7,621 nt of DNA from an uncultured Prevotella sp. (lineage in GTDB: Bacteria; Bacteroidota; Bacteroidia; Bacteroidales; Bacteroidaceae), in NCBI GenBank assembly GCA_905373605.1, contig CAJPTO010000154.1, forward strand, positions 1 through 7,621, written 5' to 3'. Shown one piece after another: positions 1 to 5,782 of this stretch. Below the pieces are notes generated by a model, which was given only the letters and a program-made list of their open reading frames with translations, did not search any database and was not told the origin of the DNA. Each line of letters starts with the position of its first letter. Position 1 is the first letter of the stretch. The position numbers and the translations under genes are program-made.

Positions 1-162
1 AGCGTGCGTCATGCGCTTGAGAGCGCCGACGAAGACTACGCGCTCGATGCCGTCGTTCAGGATTTGGAAGACGCGATCGCTTCTCTCGGCGAAGTGACCG
101 GAGAAGTGACGCCGGAAGACATACTCGAAAGCGTATTCGGCAATTTTTGCGTCGGAAAGTGA
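1..162 (+). CDS. mnmE: MnmE (TrmE/ThdF) tRNA-modification GTPase, C-terminal fragment
   Basis: Frame 1 is open from the first base to a TGA at 160-162 and gives 53 residues ending in NFCVGK. The C-terminal C-(I/V)-G-K box, with its essential cysteine (visible residue 50), is the hallmark of MnmE. The preceding segment, with an acidic helix followed by LGEVTGEVTPEDILESVF, matches the usual helix before that box. MnmE works with MnmG (GidA) in the cytoplasm to install the carboxymethylaminomethyl (or aminomethyl) group on U34 of tRNAs reading split codon boxes. The G domain and the N-terminal folate-binding domain lie to the left of the window. Codon choice is GC-rich (GCG, CTC, GAC, GTC), unlike the genes right of 510, and the sequence looks spirochaete-like to me. 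The family call is strong; the taxon is inferred. Confidence 0.9.
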   Translation, partial: SVRHALESADEDYALDAVVQDLEDAIASLGEVTGEVTPEDILESVFGNFCVGK

Positions 163-229
163 AACGCAAATGACAGGCGGCTTCGAGCGCGGTTTTCCGA
201 CTCCTCCGAGACCGCGGACTCCGCCGCAT

Positions 230-268
230 AAAAAAAGCGCCGGCGGGCATCGCAGCTCTACCGACGCT
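230..268 (-). terminator. Rho-independent terminator of the minus-strand gene ending at 340
   Basis: Read on the minus strand, AGCGTCGG (268-261) pairs with CCGGCGCT (243-236) through eight pairs, one of them a U-G wobble. The stem overlaps a run of seven T (236-230, A on the plus strand). It lies about 70 bases beyond the stop of the minus-strand beta-barrel tail and is oriented for it. The plus-strand gene mnmE has no comparable stem plus T-run here; the GC hairpin CGCGGT/ACCGCG (188-193 with 211-216) lacks a T tract. Confidence 0.6.
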
Positions 269-339
269 CCTACTGTTTTCGGACGATCGAAACAGGAAGC
301 CGCTGAAAACCGGTGCGATTTAAGCGGCAGCCTATTTGC

Positions 340-510
340 TTAGAATTTGAATATGGGTCCGATTTTTACGCTGAAAATATTGGAAAACCCGACTGAAGTC
401 ATTGTGTTTTCATAGATAGAGCCTATTGTATAACTGTATCTGCCGATTGCGAGACCGACCGTGTCCGACAACAGTAAATTGATTCCGATGTTTTTGGTAA
501 AGGAAAAACA
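340..510 (-). CDS. C-terminal tail of a probable outer-membrane beta-barrel protein, truncated at its 5' side
   Basis: The minus-strand frame is open from 510 down to a TAA at 342-340 and has no credible start codon; its only ATG is internal, at about 399-397. The visible peptide alternates hydrophobic and polar residues (IGINLLLS, LAIGRYSYTIGS, SVGFSNIFSVKIG) and ends in GPIFKF. That is the look of the last strands of an outer-membrane beta-barrel, where a final aromatic residue serves as the BamA recognition signal. Upstream the frame meets a stop at 513-511, inside the Bacteroidota promoter element, so the rest of the gene is missing. I take this as a gene cut by the join near 500-511. The exact family is not recognised. 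A Treponema surface protein would fit the mnmE neighbour, but this is inference. Confidence 0.5.
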   Translation of the reverse strand, partial: CFSFTKNIGINLLLSDTVGLAIGRYSYTIGSIYENTMTSVGFSNIFSVKIGPIFKF

Positions 511-511
511 C

Positions 512-520
512 TAACTTTGC
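512..520 (+). promoter_or_regulatory. Bacteroidota -7 promoter element TAACTTTGC
   Basis: TAACTTTG fits the Bacteroidota sigma-70 -7 consensus TAnnTTTG exactly, six bases before the ATG at 526. A TTTG at 493-496 could serve as the -33 box, but the 15-base gap is shorter than the usual ~20. A genuine -33 box may have been lost at the suspected join just upstream. The predicted transcription start would fall close to the ATG, giving a leaderless or very short leader. Confidence 0.6.
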
Positions 521-525
521 AGTTA

Positions 526-933
526 ATGAAGCTAAAACCTATCGCAGGAACTATATGCCTAATGGCAGGAATGGCCATCTATGTGCTGTTCAGAACTAAC
601 AAGCTGCTGGGCTTCAGCGTGGCAGAAAGCATGGGATTAGCCCCTGTCATCAACCGTCTTCGCTGTGCCACAGCACATCTGCAACCACCATATTTCGTGA
701 AGTTCTGCCTGCCAGACATGCTCTGGACCACGGCTTACATGCTCTTCATCGACCATGTGTTCGAGAAGCATCGCCTAAAACAAAGGTGGCTGTGGGCTAG
801 CATCATCCCTTTGGTGGGCATTTTGTCGGAATTGCTGCAAATTCCGCACATTGTGCCGGGCACTTTCGATGCATTGGACTTGCTGGCCTACCTCCTGCCG
901 CTGCTCGTTTATACAATAATCATTAACTTATAA
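526..933 (+). CDS. Small four-helix membrane protein, VanZ-like
   Basis: The 135-residue product is strongly hydrophobic, with likely membrane helices at about 5-23, 61-80, 89-104 and 115-133. Between helices 3 and 4 the pattern SELLQ (101-105) followed by GTFDALD (112-118) resembles the E-x-x-Q ... D-x-x-D signature of VanZ-like proteins, whose founding member gives low-level teicoplanin resistance by an unknown mechanism. The resemblance is modest and the true function is unknown. I place the start at ATG 526. A TTG nine bases earlier in frame lies inside the promoter element and is unlikely. The AAA+ gene follows after 12 bases, so the two are probably co-transcribed. No signal peptide is needed, because helix 1 would act as anchor. 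Confidence 0.65.
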   Translation: MKLKPIAGTICLMAGMAIYVLFRTNKLLGFSVAESMGLAPVINRLRCATAHLQPPYFVKFCLPDMLWTTAYMLFIDHVFEKHRLKQRWLWASIIPLVGILSELLQIPHIVPGTFDALDLLAYLLPLLVYTIIINL

Positions 934-945
934 AATCAAACAATT

Positions 946-1965
946 ATGAACTCGAACCCAAAGAGCCAGAAAACCATCATCATCGGCTCGATAATCATCG
1001 GCTTCTTCGTGGCATGCGCGCTGTTAACCATCTTCCTTCCATCAGACGAGGACAGCAAAGGCAAAACGGAACTCAACGAATCGCAAGACAAACAAACTGA
1101 CGAAAGGGCAAACAACAACGACTCTGTAACGATATCCAAGCCGTTGGAGGGTAATCCGTACGACGAACTGAACTCACTCATCGGACTGGAGTCGGTAAAA
1201 GCGGAGGTGATGTCACTTGCAAACACAGTGAAGGTACAAAAAGAGCGCGAGAAACAAGGACTGAAGAGTGCAAAACTTACCTACCACATGGTGTTCACCG
1301 GCAATCCTGGCACGGGTAAAACCACGGTGGCACGTATCATCGCGCGCATTTATAAAGACCTTGGCGTGGTGAAAAGGGGACAATTCGTTGAAACGGACCG
1401 CTCCGGACTCATTGCCGCATACACTGGACAAACGGCAATAAAGACCAATGCCGTGGTAGACTCGGCTCTGGATGGCGTGCTTTTCATCGATGAAGCTTAC
1501 GCGCTGGTCGAGAAACAAGGCGGATATGGCGACGAAGCCATAGCAACACTGCTCAAACGCATGGAAGACGACCGCGACAGACTGGTGGTTATCGTGGCAG
1601 GTTACTCTAAAGAGATGGAAGACTTCATCAATACCAACCCTGGACTTAAGTCGCGCTTCACGCGTTACATCAATTTCCCCGACTATTCGGCCGATGACTT
1701 GTTTAAGATTTTCGAAAAACGAACCGAGAAATACAGCTATAAGCTGGACAAGGATGCCGAAACGCGATTGAAACAGGCGCTCGCAAAGACGGTGGCAGAG
1801 AAAAACAAGAACTTCGGTAACGCCCGTTATGCACGTAACTTGTTTGAACAGGCCGTGGCCAACCAAGCAAACCGCTTGGCTAAAGTGAAATCGCCCTCCA
1901 AATCTCAACTTAGCACGCTCAACATAGACGACATTGAGTATGCATATAAGAACGTGCGGCCATAA
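946..1965 (+). CDS. Membrane-anchored CbbX/SpoVK-type AAA+ ATPase
   Basis: This is a 339-residue protein. Residues 10-31 form one hydrophobic helix, followed by a charged, Asn/Asp-rich linker (32-65). A complete AAA+ module follows: Walker A GNPGTGKT (119-126), pore-loop-like AAYTGQT (157-163), Walker B VLFIDE (178-183), sensor 1 VIVAGY (215-220), an arginine-finger region SRFTR (236-240) and sensor 2 GNAR (291-294). The spacing and the LIGL-x-x-VK start (78-85) match the CbbX/SpoVK/EccA clade. CbbX proteins are ring ATPases that remodel red-type Rubisco by threading its large-subunit tail. SpoVK is a sporulation protein, and EccA belongs to type VII secretion. None of those settings is visible here, so the substrate is unknown. 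The gene sits 12 bases after the VanZ-like gene. An A-rich stretch before the ATG replaces a Shine-Dalgarno site. Transcription can end at the hairpin at 2145-2174. Confidence 0.88.
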   Translation: MNSNPKSQKTIIIGSIIIGFFVACALLTIFLPSDEDSKGKTELNESQDKQTDERANNNDSVTISKPLEGNPYDELNSLIGLESVKAEVMSLANTVKVQKEREKQGLKSAKLTYHMVFTGNPGTGKTTVARIIARIYKDLGVVKRGQFVETDRSGLIAAYTGQTAIKTNAVVDSALDGVLFIDEAYALVEKQGGYGDEAIATLLKRMEDDRDRLVVIVAGYSKEMEDFINTNPGLKSRFTRYINFPDYSADDLFKIFEKRTEKYSYKLDKDAETRLKQALAKTVAEKNKNFGNARYARNLFEQAVANQANRLAKVKSPSKSQLSTLNIDDIEYAYKNVRP

Positions 1966-2138
1966 ACATTGCTGCACTTCTAAAGGTATACATTGTTGGA
2001 ACGAAATGATAAGTTTGCGCCTGTAGGGGTAAGTTGCAACGTATCTTTGAGCAATTCTGTAAACTGAAAGGCAAGCATTGCGCTAACCACCGCATGGCGA
2101 TTGTTGGCTTTACGATTGTTCCTTATCCCAAAACGGCC
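1966..2138. other. Intergenic stretch with a possible decayed coding remnant on the minus strand
   Basis: No convincing gene lies here. The minus-strand frame from about 2130 to a TAG at 1982-1980 reads like protein: NRHAVVSAMLAFQFTELLKD (a plausible amphipathic helix), then LTPTGANLSFRSNNVYL. It has no start of its own. Upstream the frame runs through the der terminator and the 3' end of der. It may be the tail of a gene lost by deletion, or chance. I do not recognise a family. Confidence 0.25.
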
Positions 2139-2185
2139 AAAAAAATGGGGATGCAACGCTGGTTGCATCCCCATAATTTTATTTT
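2139..2185. terminator. Bidirectional terminator between the AAA+ gene and der
   Basis: ATGGGGATGCAAC (2145-2157) and GTTGCATCCCCAT (2162-2174) form a perfect 13-bp stem with a four-base loop. On the minus strand the stem runs into seven T (2145-2139), a classic terminator lying just past the der stop at 2179. On the plus strand it is followed by TTTTATTTTT (2177-2186), which would end the AAA+ transcript about 200 bases after its stop. The two convergent transcripts therefore share one hairpin. Confidence 0.85.
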
Positions 2186-3492
2186 TGCCGTATGAACACG
2201 TTGATGGGACTGCCATGCATGTTCCAATTTTCGCGTATTTTGTTTTCCAAAAAGCGGCGATAGTTCTCCTTGACATATTGCGGCAGGTTAGCGTAGAACA
2301 CGAAAGAGGGTATCTGCGTGTTAGGCAACTGCGTGCAATATTTTATCTTGATGTACTTGCCTTTGGTTGATGGCGGCGGGTAAGCCTCGATAAGCGGAAG
2401 CATAACCTCGTTGAGTTTCGATGTTCCAACGTGCGCCTTGCGGTTAAGATACACTTGCTTGGCCGTTTCCAGCACCTTAAATATGCGCTGTTTTGTGAGT
2501 GCCGAGGCGAAGATGATGGGGAAATCAACGAAAGGTGCCATGCGTTCGCGAATGGCATTCTCGAATGTCTTTATCACCTTTTGGTCCTTATCCTGCACCA
2601 AGTCCCACTTGTTAACCACCACAACAAGCGACTTCTGGTTCTTTTGGATAAGCTGGAAGATGTTCATGTCTTGCGTTTCGATGCCGCGTGTTGCGTCAAT
2701 CATCAGTATGCACACATCACTATGCTCGATAGAACGTATCGAACGCATCACGCTGTAAAACTCCAAGTCTTCTGTCACCTTGTTCTTTCGGCGAATACCC
2801 GCCGTGTCAACGAGGTAGAAGTCGAAGCCGAACTTGTCGAAGCGCGTGTAAATGCTGTCGCGTGTGGTGCCTGCTATCTCGGTAACGATGTTGCGGTCTT
2901 CGCCGATAAAAGCGTTGATGATGCTGCTTTTGCCCACATTAGGTCGGCCAACAACGGCGAAACGCGGTATTCCGTCTTCCACATCATCGCTTTCGCCCGG
3001 CTTAAGCCGCTCGACAACAGCGTCAAGCAAGTCGCCAGTTCCACTTCCTGTGGCCGCACTGATGGGGAATGGGTCGCCCAAGCCCAGCGAATAAAACACG
3101 GGGGCTTCGTAAATCTGCTCGTTGTTGTCGGCTTTGTTCACCACAAGCAACACAGGCACCTTGGTGCGACGCAGAATTTGCGCCACATCTTCGTCCAAGT
3201 CGGTAACGCCTGTGTTCACATCCACGAGGAAAAGCACCAAGTCGGCCTCTTCGGTGGCCACAAGCACCTGCCTACGGATGGCATCTTCGAAGATGTCATC
3301 CGAGTTTACCACCCATCCACCCGTGTCAACCACCGAAAATTCGCGGCCGCACCAGTCGCATTTACCGTATTGTCGGTCGCGCGTTGTGCCAGCCGTGTCG
3401 CTAACGATGGCGCTACGGGTTTGTGTAAGCCTGTTAAATAAGGTGGACTTGCCCACATTGGGACGGCCCACGATAGCAACTAAGTTTGCCAT
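2179..3492 (-). CDS. der: Ribosome-assembly GTPase Der (EngA)
   Basis: The product has 437 residues, the normal length, with the tandem G domains unique to Der. Domain 1 carries GRPNVGKS (9-16), DTGG (56-59), NKAD (119-122) and SAA (145-147). Domain 2 carries GRPNVGKS (182-189), GTTRDS around 208-213, DTAG (229-232) and NKWD (294-297). The C-terminal ~90 residues form the KH-like domain and end in INVFIRQK. Der is an essential cytoplasmic GTPase that binds the 50S subunit and is needed for its late maturation. The ATG at 3492 is directly followed by the conserved ANLVAIVGRPNVGKS. The gene is last in the minus-strand block, 86 bases after era, and is followed at once by the hairpin at 2145-2174. 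All motifs are intact. Confidence 0.97.
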   Translation of the reverse strand: MANLVAIVGRPNVGKSTLFNRLTQTRSAIVSDTAGTTRDRQYGKCDWCGREFSVVDTGGWVVNSDDIFEDAIRRQVLVATEEADLVLFLVDVNTGVTDLDEDVAQILRRTKVPVLLVVNKADNNEQIYEAPVFYSLGLGDPFPISAATGSGTGDLLDAVVERLKPGESDDVEDGIPRFAVVGRPNVGKSSIINAFIGEDRNIVTEIAGTTRDSIYTRFDKFGFDFYLVDTAGIRRKNKVTEDLEFYSVMRSIRSIEHSDVCILMIDATRGIETQDMNIFQLIQKNQKSLVVVVNKWDLVQDKDQKVIKTFENAIRERMAPFVDFPIIFASALTKQRIFKVLETAKQVYLNRKAHVGTSKLNEVMLPLIEAYPPPSTKGKYIKIKYCTQLPNTQIPSFVFYANLPQYVKENYRRFLENKIRENWNMHGSPINVFIRQK

Positions 3493-3524
3493 AAATGTAT
3501 GTTCTTAATCATCGAAAAGCGCGT

Positions 3525-3566
3525 TGGCCAGCCAGTTGCGCCATAGAAGTGGCGGCTATTCGGCCA
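3525..3566 (-). promoter_or_regulatory. GC-rich folded spacer between era and der
   Basis: In the 86-base gap, nested complementary blocks can fold into one long hairpin: GGCCA (3566-3562) with TGGCC (3525-3529), AGCC with GGCT (3557-3554 with 3533-3530), and GCC with GGC (3553-3551 with 3542-3540). The loop is eight bases and two internal loops interrupt the stem. On the minus strand only a short TTTT follows, so it would be a weak terminator at best. It could be an attenuator, an RNA processing or stability element, or simple spacer. No TAnnTTTG promoter element is evident before the der ATG. Confidence 0.35.
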
Positions 3567-3578
3567 GGCATGTACGCC

Positions 3579-4460
3579 CTATTCGGGGTTATAGCCAAAA
3601 CTGTCGAGCTCTTTCTTCGAGCTTCGCCAGTCTTTATCAACTTTCACAAAGGTTTCGAGGTACACCTCCTTGTCGAAAAAGCGTTCCAAGGTCTTACGTG
3701 CTTCCGATGAAACCTTCTTCAACGCCACGCCCTGATGCCCGATAACGATGCCCTTTTGGCTCTCGCGCTCAACATAGATAACGGCGTTGATGTGTATTTT
3801 CTTCTCTGTTTCCTTGAACCGCTCCACTTTCACTTCCACCGAATAGGGTATCTCCTTGTCGTAATAGAGCAGAATCTTCTCGCGAATGATTTCGCTGACG
3901 AAGAAGCGGGCAGGCTTGTCGGTGAGTTGGTCCTTATCGAAATAAGGCGGCGACTCGGGCAACAGCTCCTGAATGCGGCGAAGAAGCATGTCGGTGCCGA
4001 ACTTGTTCTTTGCCGAGATGGGCAATATCTCGGCTTTTGGCAACAAGGCGTGCCAGCGTTCCACAATGTCGCCGAGCGTTTTCTGGTCGCTCTCGTCTAT
4101 TTTGTTGATGAGCAGCAACACAGGAATTTTCATTCCCCGCACTTTTTCAAGGAAGTCGGCGTTCTTTTCGGGGTCTTCCACCACGTCGGTGACGTAAAGC
4201 AGCACGTCGGCATCGTTAAGTGCCGACACCGAAAAGGCCAACATCGACTCTTGCAGCTTGTAGTTGGGCTTAAGAACGCCGGGAGTGTCCGAAAAAACAA
4301 TTTGCATCTCGGGCGTATTCACGATGCCCATGATACGATGGCGCGTGGTTTGCGCCTTAAAGGTGGCGATGGAGATGCGCTCGCCCACCAGTTGGTTCAT
4401 CAGTGTGCTCTTTCCCACGTTGGGATTGCCCACAATATTTACAAATCCTGCCTTGTGCAT
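3579..4460 (-). CDS. era: GTPase Era, 16S rRNA-binding 30S assembly factor
   Basis: The 293-residue product matches the family length. It has G1 GNPNVGKS (11-18), the TT pair of G2 (38-39), G3 DTPG (58-61), G4 NKID (119-122) and G5 SAK (149-151). A C-terminal type-II KH domain follows, with its GxxG loop at GHQG (241-244) in KGIVIGHQGVALKKV. Era binds the 3' end of 16S rRNA near the anti-Shine-Dalgarno sequence and acts as a checkpoint in 30S maturation. The start ATG at 4460 puts the P-loop at the usual distance, and the stop is TAG at 3581-3579. A terminator separates it from fabH upstream, so it needs either read-through or its own promoter; I see no clear TAnnTTTG in the short gap. Der follows downstream. 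Confidence 0.97.
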   Translation of the reverse strand: MHKAGFVNIVGNPNVGKSTLMNQLVGERISIATFKAQTTRHRIMGIVNTPEMQIVFSDTPGVLKPNYKLQESMLAFSVSALNDADVLLYVTDVVEDPEKNADFLEKVRGMKIPVLLLINKIDESDQKTLGDIVERWHALLPKAEILPISAKNKFGTDMLLRRIQELLPESPPYFDKDQLTDKPARFFVSEIIREKILLYYDKEIPYSVEVKVERFKETEKKIHINAVIYVERESQKGIVIGHQGVALKKVSSEARKTLERFFDKEVYLETFVKVDKDWRSSKKELDSFGYNPE

Positions 4461-4477
4461 GTATGCTTTATGCTATG

Positions 4478-4525
4478 AAAAAAAGCCAAGAAGACGCATC
4501 TTAAGAATTTAAGGATGCGTCTTCT
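4478..4525 (-). terminator. Rho-independent terminator downstream of fabH
   Basis: Read on the minus strand, AGAAGACGCATC (4525-4514) pairs perfectly with GATGCGTCTTCT (4500-4489) over 12 bp, with a 13-base loop. After GGC it runs into seven T (4484-4478). It starts 40 bases past the fabH stop and lies just before the era start, so it separates yceD-rpmF-fabH from era-der. Confidence 0.85.
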
Positions 4526-4565
4526 CTGTTATTACCTATTGAAGCTTGAAGTTCTTTCCAGCCTT

Positions 4566-5588
4566 CTACTTTCCTTGTTCGGCCATGTCAGCCCCATTGT
4601 ATGCCCACTTATAATAAGAGGCACCGTGAACGAAGCCTGCACCGAAACCAGTAAAGATAAGGTTATCCCCTTTCTTCAATTGTTTTTCGAAGTCCCAAAG
4701 CACCAAGGGCATGCAAGCCGCACTGGTGTTTCCGTAGCGTTGGATGTTGACAAGCACCTTTTCCATTGGCACACCGATGCGCTTAGCCACCGCCTCGATG
4801 ATGCGCAGGTTGGCCTGATGCGGCACAACATAGTCTACATCATCGTTTTTCAGTCCGTTGCGTTCTATCAGTTTGGTGCAGTCGTCGCCCATTGCCGAAA
4901 CGGCATAGCGGTAAACGGTGCGTCCTTCCTGATAAGTGTAGTGCAAACGATGGTCTACGGTGAACTGTGATGATGGACAAACGGAGCCTCCGGCCTTAAC
5001 ATGCAAGAACGGCAAGCCCATTCCGTCGGCCACATGAAGCGAGTCTACCAGCCCCACACCCTCTTCTGTGGTGCCTTCCACCATCACTGCGCCTGCGCCA
5101 TCTCCGAAAAGCGGACAAGTGGCGCGGTCTTTGTAGTCGGTGATGGCCGACATCTTGTCGGCACCGATGACGATGATGCGCTTGTGGCGGCCGCTTTGTA
5201 TCATGTTACAAGCCACGTCGAAAGCATACATGAAGCCACAGCAAGCAGCAGAGAAGTCGAAAGCAAAAGCGTTTTTCAACCCCAACTTGCCCAAAACGAT
5301 GGAAGCTGTGGAGGGATGGATGTAATCGGGCGTGGTTGTTGCAACGATAACGGCATCGATGCTGTCGGGGTCTGCGCCCGTTTTCTTCATGAGAAGCTTG
5401 GCGGCCTTACGTGCCAGATAAGAAGTACCGAGCCCTTCTTCCGTTAGGATGCGGCGCTCCTTGATACCAGTACGCGTAGTAATCCATTCATCGTTGGTGT
5501 CTACAATCCTCGACAGCTCCTCATTGTTGAGCACATAGTCGGGAACGTAGCCTGCGACGCCTGAGATTATCGCATTTATCTTATCCAT
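4566..5588 (-). CDS. fabH: 3-oxoacyl-[acyl-carrier-protein] synthase III (FabH)
   Basis: FabH condenses an acyl-CoA primer (acetyl-CoA or, in many Bacteroidota, branched-chain primers) with malonyl-ACP and so starts type II fatty-acid synthesis in the cytoplasm. The 340-residue protein begins with ISGVAGYVPDYVLNNEEL and carries the catalytic triad: Cys116 in SAACCGF, His257 in PHQAN and Asn287 in GNTSAA. The 30-residue His-Asn spacing is that of E. coli FabH. A glycine-rich GFGAGF (314-319) lies near the C-terminus. It is slightly longer than the E. coli enzyme, with extra residues around 195-225 and a short C-terminal tail, which I believe is usual in this phylum. The ATG overlaps the rpmF stop by one base (TAATG), which implies translational coupling. 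Transcription should end at the hairpin at 4525-4489. The chain-length or branching preference cannot be read from the sequence. Confidence 0.96.
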   Translation of the reverse strand: MDKINAIISGVAGYVPDYVLNNEELSRIVDTNDEWITTRTGIKERRILTEEGLGTSYLARKAAKLLMKKTGADPDSIDAVIVATTTPDYIHPSTASIVLGKLGLKNAFAFDFSAACCGFMYAFDVACNMIQSGRHKRIIVIGADKMSAITDYKDRATCPLFGDGAGAVMVEGTTEEGVGLVDSLHVADGMGLPFLHVKAGGSVCPSSQFTVDHRLHYTYQEGRTVYRYAVSAMGDDCTKLIERNGLKNDDVDYVVPHQANLRIIEAVAKRIGVPMEKVLVNIQRYGNTSAACMPLVLWDFEKQLKKGDNLIFTGFGAGFVHGASYYKWAYNGADMAEQGK

Positions 5589-5776
5589 TATTCAGCAACT
5601 TCTTCCTTAACGATAGCTACCTTACCTCTGTACTGTCCGCAAGTGGGGCAAACCGTGTGATAAATGTAATAAGCGCCACAGTTGGGACATAGTGCCAGCG
5701 TGGGAGCAACGGCTTTATCGTGCGTTCTTCTTTTGAGTGTACGAGTCTTGGACTGTCTTCTTTTAGGATGTGCCAT
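5588..5776 (-). CDS. rpmF: 50S ribosomal protein L32 (bL32)
   Basis: The 62-residue basic protein starts MAHPKRRQSKTRTLKRRTHD, the standard L32 N-terminus. It carries a zinc ribbon with all four cysteines: C30-x-x-C33 and C43-x-x-C46. It is therefore the zinc-binding (C+) form rather than a zinc-independent paralogue. L32 sits in the large subunit near the peptidyl-transferase exit region. The gene lies six bases downstream of yceD and overlaps the fabH start by one base, so all three are probably one transcript. The acidic tail VKEEVAE extends slightly past the ribbon. Confidence 0.97.
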   Translation of the reverse strand: MAHPKRRQSKTRTLKRRTHDKAVAPTLALCPNCGAYYIYHTVCPTCGQYRGKVAIVKEEVAE

Positions 5777-5782
5777 TTTGTT

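Noticed and set aside
517..525. Upstream in-frame TTG start for the VanZ-like gene
   Set aside because: The TTG lies inside the TAACTTTGC promoter element and would probably not be transcribed; ATG 526 is preferred.
1213..1977. Long minus-strand open frame (254 codons) opposite the AAA+ gene
   Set aside because: It mirrors the AAA+ coding frame, and its peptide is Cys/His/Phe-rich without any recognisable domain. The plus-strand AAA+ motifs are unambiguous.
2431..3441. Plus-strand open frame of 336 codons opposite der
   Set aside because: It is antisense to a complete Der with all GTPase motifs. Composition (many His, Val, Cys) is typical of an antisense shadow.
3735..4478. Plus-strand open frame of 247 codons opposite era
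   Set aside because: It is antisense to an intact Era; no motif or promoter supports it.
4515..5447. Plus-strand frames opposite fabH
   Set aside because: They overlap FabH with its full catalytic triad and have no domain of their own.
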